Source: an uncultured Pelagibacteraceae bacterium (GTDB lineage Bacteria > Pseudomonadota > Alphaproteobacteria > Pelagibacterales > Pelagibacteraceae). Taken from it: a stretch of DNA of 64,000 nt. Below, piece after piece: positions 52,342 through 62,351 of this stretch. The position numbers were made by a program, and so were the translations under genes. Where the stretch lies: NCBI GenBank assembly GCA_902557385.1, contig CACDZF010000002.1, forward strand, positions 1 through 64,000. The letters are read 5' to 3'. Below the pieces are notes generated by a model that saw only the letters and a program-made list of their open reading frames with translations, was not told the DNA's origin and did no database searches. Every line of letters begins with the position of its first letter. The stretch's first letter is position 1.

Positions 52342-52758
52342 ATGGTTAAAAAAGTTAAATTAAGAATATTATTTTTAATAGCACTCGTTTTATCTATAAT
52401 TTTATCTGTTTATTTAATTCTTAAATCTTTAGAGAAAGACGTAGTTTTTTTTCTTTCACCTACCGATATTAAAAATTTAGAAGAAATTGACACTAAAAAA
52501 ATTAGAGTTGGAGGAATGGTAAAAAATAAATCTATAATTATTAATTCTGAAAAGATTAATTTTATAGTAACTGACTTTAAAAACGAGATCAATGTCAGCT
52601 ATTCTGGATCTATACCAAATTTATTTTCTGAAAACAAAGGTGTTGTAGCAGAAGGATTTTTACAAGACAAAAATTATTTAAGGGCAGTTAAAATTCTGGC
52701 AAAGCACGATGAAAATTATATGCCACCAGAAGTAAAAGAAGCCTTGGGAGAAAAATAA
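52342..52758 (+). CDS. ccmE: Cytochrome c maturation heme chaperone CcmE
   Basis: '[14 protein letters not shown]', heme-binding '[13 protein letters not shown]'. Confidence 0.96.
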   Translation: MVKKVKLRILFLIALVLSIILSVYLILKSLEKDVVFFLSPTDIKNLEEIDTKKIRVGGMVKNKSIIINSEKINFIVTDFKNEINVSYSGSIPNLFSENKGVVAEGFLQDKNYLRAVKILAKHDENYMPPEVKEALGEK

Positions 52759-52759
52759 A

Positions 52760-54640
52760 TTGTTCTTTAATCATATTGGTTATTATTCTTTAGTTATGGG
52801 GTTGATTGCCTCAGTTTTAATTTTTTTTCTATCTTTAAAAAGTTATAAATTAAAAACTATTGATCAGCGGATTTTTTTAATATCATCTTTACAACTTTTT
52901 TTTGTAATAATTAGTTTCACTAGTTTAATTATTTGTTTTATTACATCTGATTTTAGTAACGAAACAGTTTTTAATAACTCTCATACAAATAAACCTATTT
53001 TTTACAAAATTTCTGGGACATGGGGCAATCATGAAGGAAGTTTACTACTTTGGTTATTAGTTTTAACTTTATTTTTGTTTTTATTCTTAATTAATTCAAA
53101 AAACGAATTAAAAAGGTACAGAATTTTAACTGTAACTTTTCAACAGATAATTATTATTGGTTTTTTTATATTTGTTTTAGCAACATCAAACCCATTTAAT
53201 TTTTTATTTCCTATACCCATTGAAGGATTGGGTCTTAATCCAATTTTACAAGACCCAGCTTTAGCAATTCACCCTCCCATTTTATATGTAGGCTATGTAG
53301 GCTCTTCATTAATTTTTTCCGCAACACTCGCTGCTGTAATTGAAAACTATATTTCAAAAGATTGGGCAAAAAATATTAAAATTTGGATTTTAATTTCTTG
53401 GATTTTTTTAACTATTGGAATTATGGTTGGTTCAATTTGGGCATATTATGAACTAGGATGGGGAGGCTTTTGGTTTTGGGATCCAGTCGAGAATGTATCA
53501 TTAATGCCATGGTTTTGTTTAACCGCATTACTTCATTGTGTTTTAGTTCTTGAAAAAAGAGAGCTTTTAAAGTCTTGGACTATCATTTTATCAATAGCAA
53601 CTTTTACTTTAAGTATGTGTGGAACATTTTTAGTAAGATCAGGAATATTAAATTCTGTGCATACGTTCGCAAATGATCCAACTAGAGGTATTTTTATTTT
53701 ATGTTTTTTATTTTTCTTAATAACTGTTTCTTTAATTATTTTTTTTATTTTTAATAAGGAAAAGCAAAAAGATTATATAAAAATTCATTTTTTTAGTAAG
53801 GAGGTTTCAATTATAGTTAACAATTGGTTTTTGATGTATTTTTTATCTGTTGTTTTAATTGGAACTTTGTATCCAATTTTTTTAGAAGTTTTAACTGATC
53901 ATAAAATTTCAGTCGGCCCACCATTTTATAATAAGTTAATTATACCATTTTTAATATTTTTTCTTCTTTTTATGTCTGTAGGTCCTAATTTAAAATGGAT
54001 TAAAGAAAAAAATATAACAAATAAATTTCAACTTATTACACTTTTTTTTATCTCTTTAATAATATCCTTCCTAATCTTTATAAAAATTGGGAAAACAAAT
54101 TTAATAAATACTTTTTTAATAGCTGCGTCTCTATATTTATTTATAGTTACAATTAAAGATTTTTTCTCTAAAGAATTATATAATTTTTCAAAAAAAATAT
54201 CTCATTTCGGGTTCAGTTTATTAATTTTAAGTATTTTGATTAATGGAGTCTTTTCAAGCGAAGCAATCTTTAATTTAAAAGTAGGAGAAAAGTTTACTTT
54301 TAAAAATGAAAAAATATTTTTTAAATCCTTAGTAAAAAAAGAGAAGGAAAACTATCAATCAGTTATTGCTCATTTCACAATTGAAGATGATAAAAAAAAT
54401 ATTTCTTTATTTAAACCTGAATTAAGAATTTATGATCAACCATTAGTGGTTACTAGTGAAGCAGATATTAAAACAACTTTATTTAAGGATGAATTTTTAG
54501 TTATGAATAAGATTAAGGGAAATGAGTATTTTAATGTAAGATATCAAGTTAAACCATTCATGATATGGATTTGGATATCGACCATGTTGTTGGCTATTGG
54601 AGGAATTTTAAGTTTATACAATAGGTTATATGAGAAATAA
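52760..54640 (+). CDS. ccmF: Heme lyase CcmF (TTG start)
   Basis: 'ISGTWGNHEGSLLLWLLVLTLF', 'WAYYELGWGGFWFWDPVENVSLMPWF'. Confidence 0.97.
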   Translation: MFFNHIGYYSLVMGLIASVLIFFLSLKSYKLKTIDQRIFLISSLQLFFVIISFTSLIICFITSDFSNETVFNNSHTNKPIFYKISGTWGNHEGSLLLWLLVLTLFLFLFLINSKNELKRYRILTVTFQQIIIIGFFIFVLATSNPFNFLFPIPIEGLGLNPILQDPALAIHPPILYVGYVGSSLIFSATLAAVIENYISKDWAKNIKIWILISWIFLTIGIMVGSIWAYYELGWGGFWFWDPVENVSLMPWFCLTALLHCVLVLEKRELLKSWTIILSIATFTLSMCGTFLVRSGILNSVHTFANDPTRGIFILCFLFFLITVSLIIFFIFNKEKQKDYIKIHFFSKEVSIIVNNWFLMYFLSVVLIGTLYPIFLEVLTDHKISVGPPFYNKLIIPFLIFFLLFMSVGPNLKWIKEKNITNKFQLITLFFISLIISFLIFIKIGKTNLINTFLIAASLYLFIVTIKDFFSKELYNFSKKISHFGFSLLILSILINGVFSSEAIFNLKVGEKFTFKNEKIFFKSLVKKEKENYQSVIAHFTIEDDKKNISLFKPELRIYDQPLVVTSEADIKTTLFKDEFLVMNKIKGNEYFNVRYQVKPFMIWIWISTMLLAIGGILSLYNRLYEK

Positions 54641-55151
54641 AATTTTAATTATTTTATTAATACTTTTTTTAAGTTTTTGTTTTTTTGTATTATTTAAAAG
54701 TTTACAAGGTTCAAGTATTTATGTACCAGAAAAAAATCAAGATAAACAATTATCAGAATTTGTATCAGAAGACCTTTTCAATAATCAAAAAATTACGTCT
54801 GAAGAAATATTTCAAGGAAGTGATTATTATCTTTTAAATATATGGGCTAGTTGGTGTGCTCCTTGTCGAAAAGAGCATCCTCAGTTAATGGAGTTAGCAA
54901 AAAATTCTTCAATTAAACTTATAGGATTAAATTATAAAGATAACCCAAAAAAAGCAAAAGACTTTTTGGTCAAATTAGGAAATCCATTTTCTATTATTAT
55001 AACTGATAAGACTGGAATAATTTCAATAGAATTTGGTGGCTATGGAATACCTGAAACTTTTTTAATCAATAAAGATAAAAAAATAATAAAAACTTTTATT
55101 GGGAATTTAAATGATGAGTCGGTAAAACAAATTAATTCAATTGTAAAATGA
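54630..55151 (+). CDS. ccmG: Thiol:disulfide interchange protein CcmG/DsbE
   Basis: 'LLNIWASWCAPCRKEHPQLMEL', 'GYGIPETFLINKDKKI'. Confidence 0.95.
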   Translation: MRNKILIILLILFLSFCFFVLFKSLQGSSIYVPEKNQDKQLSEFVSEDLFNNQKITSEEIFQGSDYYLLNIWASWCAPCRKEHPQLMELAKNSSIKLIGLNYKDNPKKAKDFLVKLGNPFSIIITDKTGIISIEFGGYGIPETFLINKDKKIIKTFIGNLNDESVKQINSIVK

Positions 55152-55519
55152 AAAAATTAAAAATATTTTTTATATTATTTTTTATGCTAAATTTTTTTTC
55201 TATTTCTTTTGCAGAAAAAAATGATCAACTTAAAATAAAAATTTCAAAAAATTTAAGATGTGTAGTTTGTCAGGGACAATCAATTTATGACTCTCAATCT
55301 GATTTTGCTCTAAGCATAAAGCTTCTTATAAATAATAAAATTGACAATGGATTGAGTGAAAAAGAAATTTATGAATTTCTAAAAGATAAATATGGAGAAT
55401 GGATTATTTATGATACGAGTTTTAATAAAAAAACGTTTATTCTATGGGGATTGCCAGTATTGTTATTTATTTTAGGAGGTGCAATAATACTTAAAAAAAT
55501 AGCGTTTCGAAAGATTTAA
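55148..55519 (+). CDS. ccmH: Cytochrome c maturation protein CcmH
   Basis: 'LRCVVCQGQSIYDSQSDFALSIKLLI' LRCxxCQ motif. Confidence 0.95.
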   Translation: MKKLKIFFILFFMLNFFSISFAEKNDQLKIKISKNLRCVVCQGQSIYDSQSDFALSIKLLINNKIDNGLSEKEIYEFLKDKYGEWIIYDTSFNKKTFILWGLPVLLFILGGAIILKKIAFRKI

Positions 55520-55549
55520 GGATATATTTAAAATATAGAAAACTAAAAC

Positions 55550-56077
55550 ATGAATTTAAAGTTTATAAAAAAATATTTTTTTCTGGCTAACATTTTTTTG
55601 TTGATATCTTTACCTTTAAAAAGTGAAGAAGTTAAAAAAAATTTGAACAATGAACATGAGTTTAATATTTTTACGGGAATGTTCGATTTTAGTGACGATG
55701 GAAAAAGATCTCAAATAATCGGATTTCAACATCAAAATGAAAACCTCGTAAGAGAAAGTTTTTTAGGTACGCTTTCGCCTGTTACGGGAGCTTTGATAAC
55801 TCAAGATAATGCAACCTATTTTTATACTGGTGTGCAAGCAATGTATAAAGTTGGTGCTATTAATATAACGCCAAGTTTTACCCCAGGAATATACAATCAA
55901 GGCGATGGTAAAGATTTGGGACATGCCGTAGAATTTAAAAGTGAAGTTCAATTATCACTTGATTTACCAAAAGAAAGTCAGTTTGGTTTTTCTTATAATC
56001 ATATATCTAATGCAAGTTTAGGAGATAAAAATCCTGGGGCAAATAGTTATATGTTTAATTTTCTCAAAAAGTTTTAA
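55550..56077 (+). CDS. Lipid A 3-O-deacylase (PagL)-like outer-membrane protein
   Basis: Signal peptide; 'LDLPKESQFGFSYNHISNASLGDKNPGANSYMFNFLKKF' matches PagL-like catalytic H-x-S-N region. Confidence 0.7.
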   Translation: MNLKFIKKYFFLANIFLLISLPLKSEEVKKNLNNEHEFNIFTGMFDFSDDGKRSQIIGFQHQNENLVRESFLGTLSPVTGALITQDNATYFYTGVQAMYKVGAINITPSFTPGIYNQGDGKDLGHAVEFKSEVQLSLDLPKESQFGFSYNHISNASLGDKNPGANSYMFNFLKKF

Positions 56078-56087
56078 AAGTTTTTAT

Positions 56088-57239
56088 ATGAATTTAAATG
56101 ATTGTCACAATTTTAGTGATTTTAGAAAGTTAGCAAAAAAAAAATTACCATCACCTATATTTCATTACATTGACGGTGCTGCAGATGATGAAATAACTTA
56201 CGCTAGAAATACAAGCGCTTTTGATGACGTTGATTTAGTTCCCAATGTTTTAAGGGGAGTTGAGGATGTTGATTTATCAACTACAATATTCGGTAAAAAA
56301 TTAGATTTGCCTTTTTATCTTGCACCCACGGCACTCCAAAGACTTTTTCATTATGATGGTGAAAGAGCAGTTGGAAAAGCAGCACAAAAGTTCAAAACTA
56401 TGTTTGGTGTTTCAGCCCTAGCTACAGTTAGTGTAGAAGAAATATCTTCCATGATTGATACTCCAAAGATGTTTCAGTTTTATTTCCATAAAGACAGAGG
56501 CTTAAATGATTCTTGTTTGGAAAGAGCAAAAGCAGCAAAATTTGATGTTATGGCTTTAACAGTAGATACAATAACAGGAGGAAATCGTGAAAGAGATTTA
56601 AGGACTGGTTTTACATCTCCTCCTAAACTAACTTTAGCTAGTTTATTTAGTTTTGCAGTAAAGCCAATGTGGGGAATAAATTATTTAACCAAAGGTAAGT
56701 TTGAATTACCTCACCTCCAAGATTATGTAAAAGAAGGTACTGATACCAATACTTCAATCGGAAATTATTTTTCTACGATGTTAGACCAATCTATGAATTG
56801 GAAAGATGCAGAAAAGCTTTGTGCTCAATGGGGAGGACATTTTGCACTTAAAGGAGTAATGAGTGTTGAGGATGCAAAGAGAGCAGTAGATATTGGATGC
56901 ACAGGAATAATGGTTTCAAATCATGGAGGAAGACAACTTGATGGATCAAGATCACCCTTCGATCAACTTGCTGAGATTGTTGATGCGGTTGGTGATAAGC
57001 TTGATGTAATTTGTGAAGGCGGAATTCATAGAGGAACTCATATGCTTAAAGCGTTATCACTGGGTGCAAAAGCTTGCTCTGGCGGAAGATTGTATCTTTA
57101 TGCTTTAGCAGCTGGTGGGCAAGCAGGTGTTGAAAGAGCTATAGAAAAGTACAAGGCTGAATTAGTAAGAGACATGAAATTAATGGGTTGTACTAAAATA
57201 AGCGATCTTAATAGAGATAATTTAAGATTTAGAAGATAG
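56088..57239 (+). CDS. FMN-dependent alpha-hydroxyacid dehydrogenase (LldD/glycolate-oxidase family), copy 1
   Basis: 'PIFHYIDGAADDE', 'LALTVDTITGGNRERDLRTGF', 'IMVSNHGGRQLDGSRSPFDQL'. Confidence 0.95.
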   Translation: MNLNDCHNFSDFRKLAKKKLPSPIFHYIDGAADDEITYARNTSAFDDVDLVPNVLRGVEDVDLSTTIFGKKLDLPFYLAPTALQRLFHYDGERAVGKAAQKFKTMFGVSALATVSVEEISSMIDTPKMFQFYFHKDRGLNDSCLERAKAAKFDVMALTVDTITGGNRERDLRTGFTSPPKLTLASLFSFAVKPMWGINYLTKGKFELPHLQDYVKEGTDTNTSIGNYFSTMLDQSMNWKDAEKLCAQWGGHFALKGVMSVEDAKRAVDIGCTGIMVSNHGGRQLDGSRSPFDQLAEIVDAVGDKLDVICEGGIHRGTHMLKALSLGAKACSGGRLYLYALAAGGQAGVERAIEKYKAELVRDMKLMGCTKISDLNRDNLRFRR

Positions 57240-58390
57240 TGAGTTTGAAAAATTGTTACAACTTTGAGGATTTTAGAGAACTTGCTAAAAAAAAGTTACC
57301 TTCTCCAATTTTTCATTACATTGATGGCGGTGCAGACGATGAGTCTACATTAAAAAGAAATACAGATTCATTTAATGATTGTGATTTAGTTCCTAATATT
57401 CTTGCTAGCGTTGGCAAACCAGATTTATCAACTACTTTATTTGGGAGAAAAATTGATATGCCAATTTTTCTTTCCCCTGCAGCGATGCAAAGACTTTATC
57501 ATCATGATGGGGATATAGCCTCAGCAAGAGCCGCAGATAAATTTGGAACTTTTTATAGCATGTCATCTATGGGAAATAATACTATTGAAGAAGTATCTAA
57601 TATCTCAAGTGGTCCAAAATTATTTCAGTTATACGTTCACAAAGACCGATCAATCTCAGACGATCTAATAGAAAGATCAAGAAGATCTGGATTTGATGCA
57701 ATGTGTTTGACCGTGGATACTCTCGTCGCAGGAAACAGAGAAAGAGATCATAGATCAGGATTTACAACACCACCAAAGCTAACTTTTAAAAGTTTAATGA
57801 GTTTTATTATGCGACCTGAGTGGGTGTTTAATTATTTAACTCATAAAAAATTTGAATTATCTAATGTTGCCAAAAAAACAGATAAAGGAACAAATATTGC
57901 AAAGTCAGTAATGGAATATATTAACGAGCAATACGATCCAACAATGAGCTGGAAAGATGCAGAGTATTGTGTAAAAAAATGGAATGGTCCTTTTGCATTA
58001 AAAGGCGTTATGTCAGTAGAAGATGCAAAAAGAGCTATTGATATTGGTTGCACAGCTATAATGATTTCAAATCATGGTGGAAGACAATTAGATGGATCAA
58101 GATCACCATTTGATCAAGTAAAAGCAATCTCTGATGCAGTTGGTGATAAATTAGAAATTATACTAGATGGAGGAGTTAGAAGAGGAACTCATGTATTAAA
58201 AGCTTTAGCAGCTGGAGCCAAAGCATGCAGCTTTGGTAAAATGTTTCTATTTTCTTTAGCAGCCGGTGGCCAAAAAGGAGTTGAGAAACTACTTCAAAAC
58301 ATGCAAGATGAAATTAGAAGAAATATGGTGTTGATGGGCTGTAAGAATCTTAAAGAAATTGATTCATCAAAAATAATATATAGAAAATAA
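57239..58390 (+). CDS. FMN-dependent alpha-hydroxyacid dehydrogenase, tandem copy 2 (GTG start)
   Basis: 'PIFHYIDGGADDES', 'LTVDTLVAGNRERDHRSGF', 'IMISNHGGRQLDGSRSPFDQV'; same length as copy 1. Confidence 0.95.
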   Translation: MSLKNCYNFEDFRELAKKKLPSPIFHYIDGGADDESTLKRNTDSFNDCDLVPNILASVGKPDLSTTLFGRKIDMPIFLSPAAMQRLYHHDGDIASARAADKFGTFYSMSSMGNNTIEEVSNISSGPKLFQLYVHKDRSISDDLIERSRRSGFDAMCLTVDTLVAGNRERDHRSGFTTPPKLTFKSLMSFIMRPEWVFNYLTHKKFELSNVAKKTDKGTNIAKSVMEYINEQYDPTMSWKDAEYCVKKWNGPFALKGVMSVEDAKRAIDIGCTAIMISNHGGRQLDGSRSPFDQVKAISDAVGDKLEIILDGGVRRGTHVLKALAAGAKACSFGKMFLFSLAAGGQKGVEKLLQNMQDEIRRNMVLMGCKNLKEIDSSKIIYRK

Positions 58391-58391
58391 A

Positions 58392-59555
58392 ATGCGACTC
58401 GCAAAAAATATTGAAAAACTTGGGACAGAAACTGCTTTTAAAATTTTAGCTGAGGCAAAAAAACTAGAAGCCGATGGAAAGAAAATAATTCATTTAAGCG
58501 TAGGTCAGCCAGATTTTAAATCACCCAAACATGTTGTAGATGCAGCAAAAAAAGCCTTAGATGAAGGTCATCACGGATATGTTCTGCCAAATGGAATAAT
58601 TGAGTGTAGAAAAGCTGTTACAAGAAAAATCAAAAAACTTTATAACGCAGAAATTGACCCAGAAAGAGTAATTATTATGCCTGGAGGAAAGCCAACAATG
58701 TACTATGCAATAACATTGTTTGGAGAACCAGGTGCAGAAATCATATATCCTGATCCAGGTTTTCCAATATACGAGTCGATGATAAATTATACAGGAGCAA
58801 AAGCAGTTCCGATAGATATGCTTGAGAACAAAGATTTTTCTATAAATCCAAAAAAAATATTGTCATTAATTAACGAAAATACTCGACTAATAATATTAAA
58901 CAATCCCAATAATCCAACAGGAGCATTTACTGAAAAAAATAAAATAGATGAACTGGCAGAGGGATTAAAAAAATTTCCAAATGTTGCTATTTTAAGTGAT
59001 GAAATTTATTGTAGACAAATTTTTGATGGAAAAAAAATGCCATCTTTTTTTGATTATCCGTATTTATATGACAGATTAATTGTACTAGATGGATGGAGTA
59101 AAGCCTACTCAATGACCGGCTGGCGTTTAGGATGGGCTGTTTGGCCTGAAAAACTTATTGAACAAGTAATAAAGTTTTGTGTGAACAATCATTCATGCGT
59201 AAACGCTGCTATTCAATTCGGTGGTATTGCCGCCCTTGATGGCCCAGATGACTCTATAAACTTCATGATGGAAAAATTTACAAAGAGAAGAAAACTAATT
59301 TGTGAAGGATTAAATAGCATTAAAGGTATAGAATGTGTTTTGCCTGGTGGTGCATTTTATGCTTTCCCAAATATTAGGGAAACAGGAATGAATGGAGAAG
59401 AATTTTCAAAAAGATGCCTTCATGAAGCTGGAGTTGCAATAGTACCAGGAACTTCGTTTGGCAAAAAAGCTAAAGATTATGTAAGGTTTAGTTTTGCTGC
59501 ATCGCAAGACAATATTTCTCAGGCAATTGAAAATATTAAAAAAATGCTTGGTTAA
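58392..59555 (+). CDS. PLP-dependent class I/II aminotransferase
   Basis: 'HLSVGQPDFKSPKHVVDAAKKALDEGHHGY', 'LNNPNNPTGAF', 'GWSKAYSMTGWRLGW'. Confidence 0.95.
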   Translation: MRLAKNIEKLGTETAFKILAEAKKLEADGKKIIHLSVGQPDFKSPKHVVDAAKKALDEGHHGYVLPNGIIECRKAVTRKIKKLYNAEIDPERVIIMPGGKPTMYYAITLFGEPGAEIIYPDPGFPIYESMINYTGAKAVPIDMLENKDFSINPKKILSLINENTRLIILNNPNNPTGAFTEKNKIDELAEGLKKFPNVAILSDEIYCRQIFDGKKMPSFFDYPYLYDRLIVLDGWSKAYSMTGWRLGWAVWPEKLIEQVIKFCVNNHSCVNAAIQFGGIAALDGPDDSINFMMEKFTKRRKLICEGLNSIKGIECVLPGGAFYAFPNIRETGMNGEEFSKRCLHEAGVAIVPGTSFGKKAKDYVRFSFAASQDNISQAIENIKKMLG

Positions 59556-59597
59556 TTAGTCATATATTTTTTATTTATTTTTTAATAATATATTTGA

Positions 59598-60971
59598 ATG
59601 AATTTAAATCTTCAAAATCAGCTTAAAAAGATTCTTAATAGTAGATTTTCTCAATCTGAATCAACAAGAGCAAATTATGCTAGAGGAGAAGATACATATG
59701 ATCCTGTGCTTTCACAGGCAGTAGTTTTTCCCGAAACTAATGAGGAAGTTTCTCAAATATTAAAGCTGTGTAATGAAAATAAAGTCCCCGTAGTTCCATT
59801 TGGAACTGGAACTTCTTTAGAAGGGCATGCGGTAGGTAATGATAAAGGTATAACAATCTCACTCGAAAAAATGAATAAAGTTTTAGTTGTAAATACAGAA
59901 GACTTTGATTGCAGAGTTCAGGCGTGCGTGACCAGAGAACAGTTAAATGAATATCTTCGAGAAGATGGTGTTTTTTTTCCAATTGATCCAGGTGCAAATG
60001 CAGCCATTGGTGGAATGGCATCCACTTCTGCGTCAGGAACGATGGCAGTTAAATATGGCACTATGAAATCAGTAATAACAGGTTTAACAGTTATTTTGCC
60101 GAATGGAGATATTATCAATACTGGAGGTCGAGCAAAAAAAACTTCTGCAGGATATAATTTAACAAATTTATTTATCGGATCAGAAGGGACATTAGGAATT
60201 ATTACAGAGATCCAATTAAGATTATCACCAATTCCAGAAAATATAATAAGTGCAGTTTGTCAATTTCAAGAACTAGAAAATGCAGTTAAGACAGCACAAG
60301 AAGTAATTCAATATGGTATACCTATAGCAAGAATTGAAATGCTTAATAAAGATCAAATGGATATAAGTATTAATTATTCAAAATTAGAAGATGTAAAACC
60401 TTTACCTACATTATTTTTCGAGTTTCATGGAGATGAAATTTCAAACAAAGAGCAAATTAAAATTGTAGATGAACTTTCAAAAAATAATGGTGGTAGTGAT
60501 TTTAAATGGGCCGACACATTAGAAAAAAGAAATAAAATGTGGAGAGCAAGATGGGATGCTTGGTATTCTGTTAAAGCACTTATTAACAATGGAAGGGTAT
60601 ACACAACTGATATTTGTGTTCCAATTTCTAAAATTACTGAATGTGTTAAGTTCGCAGAGACCGAGGTTAAAAAACTTGGATTAAGAGGTCCAATGGTTGG
60701 TCATTTAGGCGATGGAAATTTCCATGTTATGCTTCCATATGATCCTTCAAAAAAAGAGGCATATGAAAAAATTAAAAAATTTAATGATATCTTGATTAAA
60801 AAAAGTCTCGAGTCTGAGGGAACAATTACCGGAGAACATGGAATTGGACTGCATAAAAAAAAATACTTAATGCAACAACACGCAGATAATTTACCTCTAA
60901 TGAAATCCATTAAAAGAACCATTGATCCAAATAATATTATGAATCCTGGAAAAATATTCGATTTAAATTAA
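59598..60971 (+). CDS. FAD-linked oxidase, GlcD/D-lactate dehydrogenase family
   Basis: 'VPVVPFGTGTSLEGHAVG', 'GANAAIGGMASTSASGTMAVKYG', 'GEHGIGLHKKKYL'. Confidence 0.94.
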   Translation: MNLNLQNQLKKILNSRFSQSESTRANYARGEDTYDPVLSQAVVFPETNEEVSQILKLCNENKVPVVPFGTGTSLEGHAVGNDKGITISLEKMNKVLVVNTEDFDCRVQACVTREQLNEYLREDGVFFPIDPGANAAIGGMASTSASGTMAVKYGTMKSVITGLTVILPNGDIINTGGRAKKTSAGYNLTNLFIGSEGTLGIITEIQLRLSPIPENIISAVCQFQELENAVKTAQEVIQYGIPIARIEMLNKDQMDISINYSKLEDVKPLPTLFFEFHGDEISNKEQIKIVDELSKNNGGSDFKWADTLEKRNKMWRARWDAWYSVKALINNGRVYTTDICVPISKITECVKFAETEVKKLGLRGPMVGHLGDGNFHVMLPYDPSKKEAYEKIKKFNDILIKKSLESEGTITGEHGIGLHKKKYLMQQHADNLPLMKSIKRTIDPNNIMNPGKIFDLN

Positions 60972-61082
60972 TTATACTACTCTTAGTTGTAAATAATTTA
61001 GAATTAGACTAATTAGCACGGGACTCAGAAAAACATATGTGATTTAATTATCAAGTTAATTAACTAAGAGGAGAAATAAATC

Positions 61083-62261
61083 ATGATTAAAAAAAAGAAG
61101 TCAGCGAAGTCTTTAATTACTTCAAGACGTAAATTTTTTAAGAAAGCTGCTACTGCCGGTGCTGTGATAGCTGGAGGTGCTTTTTTAGCAGGTTGTGACC
61201 AGCAAGGGGGTGGCTTTGGCGCGAGAGGAAAAAAAGTTACGCTAAAAATGCAAGCGGCATGGCCAAGCGGTGCAAACATCTTTTTTGAAATGGCAGGCGA
61301 CTATGCAAGAATGGTTGAAGAAATGTCAGGAGGAGAACTCAAAATTGACTTGCAACCAGTTGGCTCAGTTGTGAAAACATCTGAAATTGGTCAAGCAGTA
61401 AGCGATGGTACACTAGACATGGGACATTGGGTTACAGCATATTGGTATGGTAAAAATCCAGCTGCTTCATTGTTCGGAACTGGTCCATCTTACGGATTAT
61501 CATCCCAAGAAGTAATGGGTTGGATCGAATACGGCGGAGGTAGAGCTTTGTACGAAGAAACTTTGAAAAAAGTTGGCTTCGACTATGTAGGTTACTTCCA
61601 TATGCCAATGCCAGCGCAGCCTTTTGGATGGTTTAAGAAAAATGTGACAAACGTTTCTGATGTAACAGGTATGAAATATAGAACCGTTGGATTGGCTACG
61701 AACGTCCTTACAGCAATGGGTATGGTGGTAAGACAACTTCCAGGTGGAGAAATACAACCAGCTATGAAGACTGGTCTTATTGATGCTGCAGAGTTTAATA
61801 ACCCAACATCAGACTCACAATTTGGTATGCAGGATGTATCCAAGCATTATCATTTAGGAAGTTTTCACCAATCTCAGGAGATGTTTGAAATTTGTATCAA
61901 TAAGAAAAGACTAAATAGTTTATCACCAAAACACCAAGCAATTTTAAAGTACGCTGCTGGTAGTGCAAATAGTGATAACTACTTTAAAGCTTTAGTTCGT
62001 TATTCTGCAGATTTAAGCAAGTTGATGAATGAGCATAAGGTTAATGTTTATCAGACTTCTGATGCAATTCTTTCTGAACAATTGAAAGGATGGGATAAAG
62101 TAGTGGGTGAATTTTCTGCGAAAGATCCATTCTTCAAGAAAATTGTAGATTCACAGAAGAAATATGCAAAAACAGTAATGAAATATCTTCTTATGAACCA
62201 ACCAAACTACAGGTTGGCTTATGAGAATGAGTTTGGATCTTTAGGCGACGTAAAGATTTAA
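61083..62261 (+). CDS. dctP: TRAP transporter substrate-binding protein (DctP family; Tat signal, lipobox)
   Basis: 'SRRKFFKKAATAGAVIAGGAFLAGC', 'GLIDAAEFNNPTSDSQFGMQDVSKHYHLGSFHQSQEMFEICINKK'; RBS AGAGGAGA upstream. Confidence 0.93.
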   Translation: MIKKKKSAKSLITSRRKFFKKAATAGAVIAGGAFLAGCDQQGGGFGARGKKVTLKMQAAWPSGANIFFEMAGDYARMVEEMSGGELKIDLQPVGSVVKTSEIGQAVSDGTLDMGHWVTAYWYGKNPAASLFGTGPSYGLSSQEVMGWIEYGGGRALYEETLKKVGFDYVGYFHMPMPAQPFGWFKKNVTNVSDVTGMKYRTVGLATNVLTAMGMVVRQLPGGEIQPAMKTGLIDAAEFNNPTSDSQFGMQDVSKHYHLGSFHQSQEMFEICINKKRLNSLSPKHQAILKYAAGSANSDNYFKALVRYSADLSKLMNEHKVNVYQTSDAILSEQLKGWDKVVGEFSAKDPFFKKIVDSQKKYAKTVMKYLLMNQPNYRLAYENEFGSLGDVKI

Positions 62262-62280
62262 ATATTTTAAAATATTATAG

Positions 62281-62314
62281 AAAATGGGGGTTTATTATAA
62301 CCCCCATTTTTTTT
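62281..62314 (+). terminator. Strong hairpin terminator between dctP and dctQ
   Basis: AAAATGGGGGTT-TATTAT-AACCCCCATTTT perfect 12-bp stem followed by T-run. Confidence 0.9.
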
Positions 62315-62351
62315 TAGACTAATTTCTATTGTGTTGTATGTTTAAGTCTTT

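Noticed and set aside
60701-60922. Minus-strand ORFs around 59737-60922
   Set aside because: Antisense to the GlcD-type oxidase; shadow ORFs
61064-61843. Minus-strand ORFs 61064-61279, 61500-61757, 61592-61843
   Set aside because: Antisense to the TRAP SBP gene; Pro/Cys-rich shadow translations
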